Shown here: piece after piece, positions 1-6,205 of the stretch | Position numbering within the stretch: the first letter of the stretch is position 1 | Layout: each line of letters starts with the position of its first letter | Assembly: GCA_020054965.1 (NCBI GenBank) | Contig: JAIMZO010000096.1 | Span: forward strand, 1 to 6,430 | Reading direction: 5' to 3' | Source: Spirochaeta sp. | Lineage (GTDB): Bacteria; Spirochaetota; Spirochaetia; Sphaerochaetales; Sphaerochaetaceae | DNA length: 6,430 nt | The notes under the pieces: model-generated | Told to the model about the DNA's origin: nothing | Database searches by the model: none | The model's input: the letters and a program-made list of their open reading frames with translations, nothing else | Made by a program: the position numbers and the translations under genes

Positions 1-370
1 GGGACCAACCCTCTCAAACAACAACCAAAAAACCAGGATGGACAGGATTGCCGAGTTTGTGGAGGACAATATCCACCGCAATCTCAGCCCCGCTGATATT
101 GCTGCCTATCTCAACCTGAGCGAGAAGCAAGTCAGCCGCATCGTCTTCGCATCCGAAGGGTACTCAACAAAACGATTCATCATCCTCGCTAAACTTGAAC
201 AAGCAAAGAACATGCTTTCCAATCCCTCCTACAGCATCAATGAGATAGCAGAGGAACTGGGGTATTCCACCACCAGCTACTTCACTACAGTCTTTCGAAA
301 GAACGAGGGGGTAACCCCTGGAGCATATCGCGAGAAAGTACTTGCTAAACTCACTTCTTATCATACATAA
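1..370 (+). CDS. AraC-family transcriptional regulator, C-terminal part (5' end outside window)
   Basis: DNA-binding end of an AraC/XylS-type regulator. The reading frame is open from base 2 to the TAA at 368-370, so the gene probably begins left of the window. An ATG at 38 exists but has no properly spaced Shine-Dalgarno, and a 110-residue product would be only the DNA-binding domain. Counting from that ATG, the first helix-turn-helix is around residues 16-37 (LSPADIAAYLNLSEKQVSR) and the second around 65-88, followed by the family signature EELGYSTTSYFTTVFRKNEG and then TPGAYRE, near 72-99. Which sensory domain precedes it (cupin, receiver or membrane sensor) cannot be seen. AraC proteins next to LplA/YesO-type sugar importers commonly activate the adjacent transporter genes, and the transporter here lies 251 bases downstream on the same strand. 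That functional link is inference; the family call is firm. Confidence 0.9.
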   Translation, partial: GPTLSNNNQKTRMDRIAEFVEDNIHRNLSPADIAAYLNLSEKQVSRIVFASEGYSTKRFIILAKLEQAKNMLSNPSYSINEIAEELGYSTTSYFTTVFRKNEGVTPGAYREKVLAKLTSYHT

Positions 371-373
371 ATG

Positions 374-408
374 TCTAAAAATTTACAAATAAAAAATGTA
401 TTTTTAGA
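374..408. repeat. AT-only inverted repeat just after the araC-type gene; possible weak terminator
   Basis: TCTAAAAAT (374-382) pairs perfectly with ATTTTTAGA (400-408). After a two-base TT bulge the stem continues with ACA (385-387) against TGT (397-399), leaving a 9-base loop. It begins four bases after the stop codon of the AraC-type gene. It lacks the GC-rich stem and the T-run after the stem that a normal intrinsic terminator has, so it may instead be a protein-binding site or merely a structure in AT-rich DNA. The repeat is directly visible; its role is not. Confidence 0.4.
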
Positions 409-459
409 TAAAAATTAATACTCAAATAATATTTTCTTGTTCTATAAACACGAATTATC

Positions 460-490
460 TATACAATTGTATACAAATACTCAATATAAT
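460..490 (+). promoter_or_regulatory. Candidate promoter with overlapping palindromic operator for the transporter operon
   Basis: A perfect consensus -10 box TATAAT lies at 485-490. No good -35 box sits 16-18 bases upstream, which would suit an activator-dependent promoter. Just upstream, 460-473 is a perfect 14-bp palindrome, TATACAATTGTATA. A second 10-bp palindrome TTGTATACAA (467-476) overlaps it, so the half-site TATACAA occurs at 460-466, inverted at 467-473 and again at 470-476. With a start near 497 the palindrome would be centred near -30, inside the polymerase footprint, which favours a repressor site. The AT-rich setting makes chance palindromes more likely, so confidence is moderate. 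Confidence 0.45.
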
Positions 491-621
491 GTCTATTTTC
501 TTATATTTTTAACATTTTTTGTTTGTCTATTTTTTACAATCCATGATATCCTAAGAGTACGGCAGGATACGAACTATGATTGGTACATGAGAACTATCAG
601 AGACCCAAACAAGGAAGAACA

Positions 622-1506
622 ATGGACAGGCAAAATGTCAGACAAATAAAAAAACACAAAATCTTCTATCTGCTATTCATCCCCATTGCTCTCTATTTCA
701 TCCTCTTTACCTACTATCCATTCTTTCGCGGGTTGATCATGAGCTTCCAGGAGAACCGTCTCATTGGGGATCGACCGTTTGCAGGACTTGAAAACTACAA
801 GCTGGTCCTCAGTGATTCATCCTTCCTTGCATCAATAGTCAACTCACTTATTATTGGATTTTCGGACATGGTGCTCTACTTCTTTTTGGCATTGCTCTTC
901 GCCTTGGTACTGAACGAGGTCACCCACAAGAACCTCAAGCAGGGAATCCAGACAATTGCCTACCTTCCCTACCTCTTCAGCTGGGCAGTCATTGGAGGTG
1001 TATGGGCACTGATATTCGACCTTGATGGGCTGGTCAATCAATTCCTGGGGTTCTTCGGAACAGAGCCGATCTTCTTCCTAGCTACCCCGGCTTATGCCCG
1101 TCCCCTGATCATTGCCATGGGGGTTTGGAGATCCATCGGGTACTTTGCTCTCCTCTTTACAGTAGCCATCATGAATATAGACCAGCAGCTCTTCGAGGCA
1201 GCAAGAATCGATGGCGCAAGCAGGATGATACAAATCAGGAAGATCATTGTCCCCTCCCTACTGCCCACCATGAAGACCATCATCGTACTGCTCTCCATAG
1301 GTGTGCTGACCCACTTTGATGAAATTTATGTCATGGTAAACCCAGCAAACAGGAGCCTTATCAGCACCTTGTTGCTCTATGTATACGAGAATGGCATCCT
1401 AAATTTCCGCACCGGTACAGCCAGTGCGGGAGCCACCCTGGTGATGATAGGAACACTTCTTTTCACCGCCCTGATCCGGCGTCTAACCGAGTATGACAAG
1501 GAGTAG
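622..1506 (+). CDS. CUT1-family carbohydrate ABC transporter permease (LplB/UgpA-like)
   Basis: Inner-membrane permease subunit of a binding-protein-dependent sugar importer, 294 residues, the usual length for the family. About six membrane segments are visible, near residues 14-34, 73-98, 112-134, 158-183, 215-235 and 264-286. The cytoplasmic EAA loop that contacts the ATPase is intact at about 192-215: EAARIDGAS, then IIVPSLLP. An N-terminal GLENY motif near 55-59 is also typical. The start chosen is the ATG at 622, with AAGGAAG (611-617) correctly placed upstream. The frame stays open to a TTG at 580, but that codon has only a distant AGGA. The gene is first of a tight permease-permease-binding protein series and ends four bases before the next start. 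The solute cannot be told from the permease. Confidence 0.92.
   Translation: MDRQNVRQIKKHKIFYLLFIPIALYFILFTYYPFFRGLIMSFQENRLIGDRPFAGLENYKLVLSDSSFLASIVNSLIIGFSDMVLYFFLALLFALVLNEVTHKNLKQGIQTIAYLPYLFSWAVIGGVWALIFDLDGLVNQFLGFFGTEPIFFLATPAYARPLIIAMGVWRSIGYFALLFTVAIMNIDQQLFEAARIDGASRMIQIRKIIVPSLLPTMKTIIVLLSIGVLTHFDEIYVMVNPANRSLISTLLLYVYENGILNFRTGTASAGATLVMIGTLLFTALIRRLTEYDKE
1498..1503 (+). promoter_or_regulatory. Shine-Dalgarno AAGGAG that decides the start of the second permease
   Basis: AAGGAG sits inside the last codons of the first permease and leaves 4 bases to the ATG at 1508 and 7 bases to the ATG at 1511. The longer start at 1493, which would overlap the first permease by 14 bases, lies upstream of this site and has no Shine-Dalgarno of its own. 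The arrangement implies translational coupling of the two permeases. Confidence 0.7.
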
Positions 1507-1510
1507 GATG

Positions 1511-2380
1511 ATGCAGCCTACATTGAGCAAAAAAGACAGACTCCCAACAGCAGTACGTGTTTTCAATGTTATGATGTTGGTATTTATAGTCATGCTGATG
1601 GGCTTCCCGATGCTTAACGTTCTAGCGGTATCTCTCTCCACCCAGGCAAACAGCGATTCCCCGGGAATGGTGCTCTGGCCCAATCCTCCCACCTTTGAAG
1701 GATACTCATTCATCTGGAAGTACACCAATCTTGCAACCCCCTTTTTCAATACAGTCTATGTGTCAGTTGTTGGGACGATATTGCATGTAATCATGGCATC
1801 CTTGGCAGGATATATTCTCTGCCAACCAAACCTGCCTTTGAAGAAGTCCATGACAACCTTCATCCTCCTGACCATGACAGTGCCTTATGAACTGACCATG
1901 ATCGGTATCTATGCTGTCAACAAGGATCTGGGCCTGATCAACACCTATACCGGATTGATAGTGAACGGTATGATCAGCGGCTTCAGTGTTTTCTTGATGA
2001 GAAACTACTTCCAGGCCGTTCCTCAAAGCTTGGCAGAGTCAGCACGGATCGACGGGGCATCTGAACTGAGAATTTTCTCTTCCATCTACATGCGGCTTGC
2101 AGTTAGTGGAATCCTAACCATAGGTACCCTGGAACTGATCAGGAGATGGAACAACATTACCATCACTGTAACCCTGATCAGTGACATGAAAAAATGGACA
2201 CTTCCGGTTGTCCTGCGCTTCATCCTCTTCGACCAGACAAGTACCAGTGGTACAAGCTATATTTTTGCAAATGCCAAGATGGCTGCGGTGGTGCTCACAG
2301 CCCTGCCTCTTGTACTGCTATATTTCTTTACCCAATCGTTCTTCTCAAGTGGAATTATGATTGGATCGATCAAGGAGTGA
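1511..2380 (+). CDS. CUT1-family carbohydrate ABC transporter permease (LplC/YtcP-like)
   Basis: Second inner-membrane permease, 289 residues from the ATG at 1511 (one residue longer if 1508 is used). Hydrophobic segments lie near residues 15-42, 80-104, 115-135, 145-165, 198-210 and 257-275. The EAA loop begins ESARIDGAS at 176-184. The C-terminus FFSSGIMIGSIKE is characteristic of the LplC/YtcP branch (COG0395), whose members end in similar GxMIGxxK sequences. The prolines expected after the EAA loop (IVLPLSKP in typical members) are missing here: the segment reads IYMRLAVSG, with Arg195 where the first Pro is expected. The protein should form a heterodimer with the upstream permease, whose stop codon is four bases away. 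No ATP-binding subunit follows, so a shared ATPase such as an MsmK/UgpC-type protein encoded elsewhere is inferred. Confidence 0.92.
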   Translation: MQPTLSKKDRLPTAVRVFNVMMLVFIVMLMGFPMLNVLAVSLSTQANSDSPGMVLWPNPPTFEGYSFIWKYTNLATPFFNTVYVSVVGTILHVIMASLAGYILCQPNLPLKKSMTTFILLTMTVPYELTMIGIYAVNKDLGLINTYTGLIVNGMISGFSVFLMRNYFQAVPQSLAESARIDGASELRIFSSIYMRLAVSGILTIGTLELIRRWNNITITVTLISDMKKWTLPVVLRFILFDQTSTSGTSYIFANAKMAAVVLTALPLVLLYFFTQSFFSSGIMIGSIKE

Positions 2381-2403
2381 TGATCCCCAAAAAGGTGGAA
2401 TCA
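2381..2403 (+). other. Imperfect hairpin between second permease and binding-protein gene
   Basis: TGATCCCC (2381-2388) can pair with GGTGGAATCA (2394-2403), giving eight base pairs with two single-base bulges in the right arm and an AAAAA loop. It has no T-run, so it is not a terminator. It would sequester the GGTGG Shine-Dalgarno-like sequence in its right arm. Intercistronic hairpins ahead of binding-protein genes are known to protect or process mRNA, but that role here is only a guess. Confidence 0.3.
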
Positions 2404-2445
2404 TGCTGAAATACCGAATTGTGATATCCAAATAGGAGGAATCAT
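2389..2445 (+). repeat. Duplicated translation-initiation sequence, copies 41 bases apart
   Basis: Bases 2389-2404 and 2430-2445 match at 14 of 16 positions. Both contain GG-A/T-GGAATCAT and both run straight into an initiation codon: ATG at 2403 for the first copy and ATG at 2446 for the second. The second copy carries AGGAGG (2434-2439), the Shine-Dalgarno of the solute-binding protein. The first is AAAGGTGG (2391-2398). Confidence 0.55.
2403..2435 (+). CDS. Possible 10-codon leader ORF ahead of the binding-protein gene
   Basis: Starting at the ATG at 2403, the frame encodes MLKYRIVISK and stops at TAG 2433-2435. AAAGGTGG lies four bases upstream of the ATG as a ribosome-binding site. The stop codon overlaps the AGGAGG of the solute-binding-protein gene by two bases, so a ribosome ending here would be placed on the next initiation site. 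I do not recognise the peptide, and no attenuator-like codon run is visible. It may act by translational coupling, or be a by-product of a duplicated initiation region. ORFs this short arise easily by chance, but the correctly spaced Shine-Dalgarno and the stop placement raise it above background. Confidence 0.3.
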   Translation: MLKYRIVISK

Positions 2446-3855
2446 ATGAACAAGAAACGAATGATTGTCGGATTGCTGGTCCTACTGACGATCAGTCTTG
2501 GACTCTTTGCCCAAGGGCAGATGGACAAGAGTGATGTTGAGGTAAAGGTCTTGGCAGGGGTAACAGGCGGAAAGGATGAAGCAGAGAACAAGCTCTTCGA
2601 GGAAGAGATGGAGAAGGCAACCGGCCTGAACATCTCCTGGGAGAAGGTTCCCTCGGGCTATGACCAAGTTCTGATGCAGAAACTTGGTGCAGGCGAGGAG
2701 TACGACTTGATCTACCTCAATCAGTTCCAGATGTACACATTGGCAAAACAGGGAGCATTGACCGATCTTACTGATCGAATCAAGGGCTCCTCCGTCTATG
2801 CTGAGAATGTCGACAAGGCTGAGCTTGAGAAGATTGCTCTCAACGGGAAGTACTATGCAGGCTTCAACAAACTTGAGGTTTTCCCATTGGTGAACGTCAA
2901 CAAGGCTATCACAGACAAGGTAGGTATTGACCTCGATTCGCTGGATACCCTGGACGAGTACTATCGCATGCTCAAAGAGGTGAAGACCTACATGGAGACC
3001 AAGGAAGGACGGAAGCCCTACTACCCATTCTTCACCTATATGCCGGACATCTGGGATCTCCAGCCATGGTTCAGCTCGGTTGGTCTGAGACGTGGTGTTT
3101 TCGTCGATGAGAGTGGAAAGAAGTATGCTCCCTATGTAGATCCAGCGGCAAAGCCGGTATGGCAGTGGCTTGCAAAGCTCTACAAGGAAGGCTTGATGGA
3201 TCCCACCTCCTTCACTGGAAAGACAGGAGATATGCGGAGCAAGATGTGGCAGAGCCAGGATATCGTCATGGACGTAGACTGGGCTGCCTGGACCGGGCTT
3301 TACAACAATAATGCCAAGACTGCCGGTACCTATCCAAGCAAGGTCAATGTCGTTGGTCTGCCTGGGACAAAGGGTCCCGATGGCACCTATCTGTTGGAAC
3401 AGGGAGGAGCATCCCTTTGGGCAATCCCATCCAATGCAAAGAAGAGCGATGAAGCATTCAAGATCCTTGAGTATATGGCAACTGCAGAAGGGGGCTTGTT
3501 GCTCTCCGCCGGTATCGAGGGTCACGATTATGTCATGAAGGATGGCAAGATCGAGTACACCGAGATCGGTAAGGCCCACGCAAAAGACCATGGGGCACCG
3601 TTCCCAATCTCCACCAAGTTTGATCTCTCTCTTCTCGGTGAGATGAATCCTGGCGTACTTGAGTCAGTTGCAGTCGGGCAGAGAGCTGACGTTTCCGTTG
3701 CCCCCATGGGATATGCAAACGGGGAACTGGACACACGCAAGTACTATGATATCATGAGTAAATGGATGACAGACTGCATCATGGGCAAGACCAGTGCAGA
3801 TATGGCCATCCAGGGAGCTGAAAAAGAGCTCCGTGCAAATGGTCTCATCGACTAA
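2446..3855 (+). CDS. Periplasmic solute-binding protein of a CUT1 sugar ABC importer (LplA-like)
   Basis: Substrate-capturing subunit, 469 residues. Residues 1-22 form a signal peptide: basic MNKKR, a hydrophobic core, then probable cleavage after LFA. There is no lipobox cysteine, and the only cysteine in the protein is Cys444. The product should therefore be soluble in the periplasm, which implies an outer membrane. The mature protein shows the family 1 binding-protein pattern: a first strand VEVKVLAG at 31-38, GAGEEYDLIYL at 81-91, LEQGGASLWAIP at 317-328 and GIEGHDY at 356-362. The last of these is typical of LplA-like proteins. The start is unambiguous because AGGAGG lies at 2434-2439. 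The gene is last in the transporter set, 65 bases after the second permease and directly before a strong terminator. The ligand is unknown; mono- or oligosaccharide derivatives are usual for the family. Confidence 0.93.
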   Translation: MNKKRMIVGLLVLLTISLGLFAQGQMDKSDVEVKVLAGVTGGKDEAENKLFEEEMEKATGLNISWEKVPSGYDQVLMQKLGAGEEYDLIYLNQFQMYTLAKQGALTDLTDRIKGSSVYAENVDKAELEKIALNGKYYAGFNKLEVFPLVNVNKAITDKVGIDLDSLDTLDEYYRMLKEVKTYMETKEGRKPYYPFFTYMPDIWDLQPWFSSVGLRRGVFVDESGKKYAPYVDPAAKPVWQWLAKLYKEGLMDPTSFTGKTGDMRSKMWQSQDIVMDVDWAAWTGLYNNNAKTAGTYPSKVNVVGLPGTKGPDGTYLLEQGGASLWAIPSNAKKSDEAFKILEYMATAEGGLLLSAGIEGHDYVMKDGKIEYTEIGKAHAKDHGAPFPISTKFDLSLLGEMNPGVLESVAVGQRADVSVAPMGYANGELDTRKYYDIMSKWMTDCIMGKTSADMAIQGAEKELRANGLID

Positions 3856-3878
3856 GTTGCGTGGTAAGTGGCACATGG

Positions 3879-3907
3879 AGGGCGCAGCATCATGCTGCGC
3901 CCTTTTT
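3879..3907 (+). terminator. Strong rho-independent terminator after the binding-protein gene
   Basis: AGGGCGCAGCAT (3879-3890) and ATGCTGCGCCCT (3892-3903) are perfectly complementary around a single C, giving about an 11-bp GC-rich stem with a three-base loop. The run TTTTT (3903-3907) follows. It lies 23 bases after the stop of the solute-binding-protein gene. The Shine-Dalgarno of the next gene starts at the base after the T-run, so expression of the hydrolase gene depends on read-through or on a promoter not evident here. Confidence 0.93.
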
Positions 3908-3919
3908 AAGAGGATATAT

Positions 3920-5206
3920 ATGGAATCATTGAGAATTTCCCGGACCTTCACTCATCAAGAGCAGCAACAGTATACTCGCCTTCCGTTCAATGTACCTGAA
4001 GGCATTGAAAGCATTGAGCTATCCTACAGCTACCAACGTTACAAGCAAGAAGCTATGAAGTGGGGGATTGCAAAACAGGAGATAAATATTATCGACCTTG
4101 GGCTCTTCGATTCCAGGGGCATGGCCCGTGGATGGTCAGGAAGCGAGCAGACCGATATATTTGTTTCTGCATCCAAGGCAAGTCCTGGATACAAGCGAGG
4201 ACAAACAGAACCTGGTAGATGGGAAGTTGCACTGGGTATTTACAAGGTTACCGATCAGGTGACAGTCGATATAACCATCAGAATGCAGGAAAAGGAACGT
4301 CGCTGGTTCAAGGGAGACCTCCATATGCACACAAAGAACAGTGATGGAATCTATACAACAAGGGAGGTCATCACGTATGCCAAGCATGCAGGTCTCGATT
4401 TCATAGCAATAAGTGACCACAACAACACCCAGCAAAACCAGGAGATTGGAAATCCAGAGGGGATTACCGTTCTTCCTGCAATGGAGTATACCAACTACCG
4501 TGGACATGCAAACTTTTTCTTCCCGGATATCGAGGAATTCTCCCAGAATCCCCTCTCCAATACCCGTGAGGAGCTCCTTTCCACCTTGCAAGCAGCACAA
4601 GACCGATCTGCCTTGGTGAGCATCAATCACCCCTTTGACACAAACTGTCCTTGGCTTTGGGGATTTGATCTGCCATTCACCCATGTTGAGGTATGGAATG
4701 GATTCTTCAAGGAATCTGACAGGAAAGCGGTAAGATGGTGGCGTGAACAACTCAGGAAAGGAAAGCCCTTGGTTGCAGTTGGAGGATCCGATACCCATCG
4801 TATCGAACAGGGAAGAAGCTTTGGTACCCCCACAACCTATCTTTATGCACTTTCTGCTGGCAGAGAAGACCTGCTGGAGGCCTTGCAGGAAGGGCGGGTA
4901 TCCATCTCAGCCACTGCCAATGCAGCACAACTGGACCTTGTCATTGCCGATGCACATATTGGGCAAACCATCCCATACCAGGAAGGACTGAGTGCAAACA
5001 TTCTTGTCAATGATGCAAAAGGGGGAGACAGGATTGTACTGTACAGCGATAGAGGGGAAGAGAGAAGCTGGGTATCTGAGTATGAAGGAACACTTTCACT
5101 CCCCTTTTCAGTGGACAGGCGGAAGTTCTACCAGGCAGAGCTCTATCGCAAAACGCTGGGCATGGACCTGCTTTGTGCGATGACCAACCCAATTTATTGC
5201 AGCTGA
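3920..5206 (+). CDS. CehA/McbA-family metallohydrolase (PHP domain)
   Basis: Cytosolic metal-dependent hydrolase, 428 residues, with no signal peptide. An N-terminal beta-rich domain spans about 1-125 and includes GWSGS (71-75) and SPGY...PGRWEVALGIYKV (88-110), a hallmark of the CehA/McbA subgroup. The PHP catalytic domain follows. Its metal-binding motifs are GDLHMHT (His135, His137), SDHNN (Asp166, His167), Glu189 in PAMEY, His196, NHP (His237) and GGSDTH (Asp291, His293). The set looks complete, so the enzyme should be active. The C-terminus TNPIY is also typical. Characterised relatives cleave ester or phosphoester bonds; the substrate here is unknown. The start is the ATG at 3920 with AAGAGGA at 3908-3914; an upstream in-frame start at 3794 would overlap the binding-protein gene by 62 bases and is not credible. 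The neighbours suggest that it processes the imported solute, which is inference. Confidence 0.88.
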   Translation: MESLRISRTFTHQEQQQYTRLPFNVPEGIESIELSYSYQRYKQEAMKWGIAKQEINIIDLGLFDSRGMARGWSGSEQTDIFVSASKASPGYKRGQTEPGRWEVALGIYKVTDQVTVDITIRMQEKERRWFKGDLHMHTKNSDGIYTTREVITYAKHAGLDFIAISDHNNTQQNQEIGNPEGITVLPAMEYTNYRGHANFFFPDIEEFSQNPLSNTREELLSTLQAAQDRSALVSINHPFDTNCPWLWGFDLPFTHVEVWNGFFKESDRKAVRWWREQLRKGKPLVAVGGSDTHRIEQGRSFGTPTTYLYALSAGREDLLEALQEGRVSISATANAAQLDLVIADAHIGQTIPYQEGLSANILVNDAKGGDRIVLYSDRGEERSWVSEYEGTLSLPFSVDRRKFYQAELYRKTLGMDLLCAMTNPIYCS

Positions 5207-6195
5207 GCGGTCGACTCACGTACAATAAAGGTGAATGGGAGGGAGATACTCAAAGGGAATCGGTTCTTGCTGGTGATGAGGGAGTGCAACAGTGCAACTG
5301 CGGTCTGCCCCATCTCCACCATAGGCTGGGCGATGGTGGTAAGCCGTGGTAGGGAGAATGATGCTAGTTCGATGTTGTCAAACCCTACTACCGAGACATC
5401 ATCAGGGACCCGCATCCCCCGATCGGCAAGCATTCTCATTGCCCCCAGGGCCAACTCATCAGTGACAGCGAAGACAGCAGTAAAAGGTACCTTGCGATTG
5501 AGCAATTCCTGCAACCCTTTGGCTCCTCCCTCCATATTGTAGGTATCAGCTGAAACCACCAGGGATGCATTGAACGGCAAGGAAGCAGCCTCCAAGGCGT
5601 TCGTATACCCCTCCAGACGCTGGGAAGGGAAGCTGTATTTCGTACCTCCGATGAAGGCAATCCTCCGGTGTCCCAAATGTATCAGATGATTCACTGCAGT
5701 GCGGGCAGCCTCTTCTTCACTGATATGAATTGAGGTTGCTTTCCAGCCGTTTCTCTCGAATGTAGCCAGTACGGTAGGAATTTTATTCTCCTGCAGATAC
5801 TGCTGGAACTCTGAAAGCTCGATCTCATGCAGGATTATGATTCCATCAAGCCGTTCAGCCTTCAATCGTTTCAGACAAGCCCGTTCACCTTCCAAGTCTG
5901 TGGAAGCGAAATAGAAACTGGTGTGATAGCCAAACTGTTCCAGGTGATGTTCGATGGTGCTGAAGAGCTGTCGTTGGAACATATTGAAGGTACCCGGCAT
6001 CACAATACCCACAGTGGAGGTATGCTTGCTGACCATGTCCCGTGCTGCTCGATTGGGAACATATCCGGTCTGCTTAATTGCATCAAGGATTTTTGCTCGC
6101 TTGTCAGCACTCACACATGCCCTGTCATTGAGCACCCGTGAAACTGTTGAAACCGAGACTCCTGCCATCCTAGCAATATCTTTGATACTAACCAT
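5194..6195 (-). CDS. LacI-family transcriptional regulator
   Basis: Full-length sugar-responsive DNA-binding protein, 333 residues. The helix-turn-helix is at residues 3-23 (IKDIARMAGVSVSTVSRVLN), with a hinge helix around 48-57 (NRAARDMVSK). A periplasmic-binding-protein-like effector domain starts at STVGIVMP (60-67). Effector-pocket and core motifs include RLEGY (193-197), TDELALGAMR (245-254) and GFDNIELASFSLPRLTTI (271-288). The start is the ATG whose complement is at 6193-6195, with AGGA (complement of 6203-6206) upstream. The gene converges on the PHP hydrolase gene and overlaps it by 13 bases. It follows an isomerase-like gene on the same strand with a 57-base gap. It probably represses local sugar genes in the absence of inducer. 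No canonical CG-centred LacI operator is visible in either intergenic region. Confidence 0.95.
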   Translation of the reverse strand: MVSIKDIARMAGVSVSTVSRVLNDRACVSADKRAKILDAIKQTGYVPNRAARDMVSKHTSTVGIVMPGTFNMFQRQLFSTIEHHLEQFGYHTSFYFASTDLEGERACLKRLKAERLDGIIILHEIELSEFQQYLQENKIPTVLATFERNGWKATSIHISEEEAARTAVNHLIHLGHRRIAFIGGTKYSFPSQRLEGYTNALEAASLPFNASLVVSADTYNMEGGAKGLQELLNRKVPFTAVFAVTDELALGAMRMLADRGMRVPDDVSVVGFDNIELASFSLPRLTTIAQPMVEMGQTAVALLHSLITSKNRFPLSISLPFTFIVRESTAQLQ

Positions 6196-6205
6196 GTAAA
6201 CATCC

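Larger units (their letters stand above)
371..621. other. AT-rich intergenic region between araC-type gene and transporter operon
   Basis: No credible gene lies in these 251 bases. Bases 371-540 contain 27 G or C by hand count, about 16%, whereas the flanking coding DNA is near 50%. The stretch contains, in order, an AT-only inverted repeat (374-408), a palindrome with an overlapping promoter-like box (460-490), two copies of GTCTATTTT (491-499 and 525-533), and a small 6-bp stem TATCCT/AGGATA (547-552 with 564-569) in what would be the leader. It is the natural site for the promoter and operators of the downstream transporter genes. Confidence 0.7.

Noticed and set aside
580..621. Longer N-terminus for the first permease from a TTG at 580
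   Set aside because: The added 14 residues are polar and unlike the family, and the nearest AGGA is too far upstream. The ATG at 622 has a well-placed AAGGAAG.
371..621. CG-centred LacI operator in the transporter upstream region
   Set aside because: I looked for palindromes with a central CG in the 371-621 and 6196-6252 gaps and found none; the palindromes present have AT or TA centres or an odd central base.
437..649. A 70-codon TTG-started frame with a hydrophobic middle, like a small membrane protein
   Set aside because: The Phe/Leu/Ile-rich stretch is what AT-rich non-coding DNA encodes. It has no Shine-Dalgarno, runs over the candidate promoter and overlaps the start of the first permease.
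2482..3591. A 369-codon open frame on the - strand opposite the solute-binding-protein gene
   Set aside because: It lies wholly antisense to a strongly supported gene with a signal peptide and family motifs. Its translation is rich in Cys, Leu and Ile with no recognisable domain, as expected of a complementary-strand shadow.
3794..3919. Longer N-terminus for the PHP hydrolase from 3794
   Set aside because: It would overlap the binding-protein gene by 62 bases and translate through the terminator hairpin. The ATG at 3920 has a good Shine-Dalgarno and begins where the family domain begins.
4136..4798. A 220-codon open frame on the - strand inside the hydrolase gene
   Set aside because: It is antisense to the conserved metal-binding core of the PHP domain, and the translation shows no family motif.
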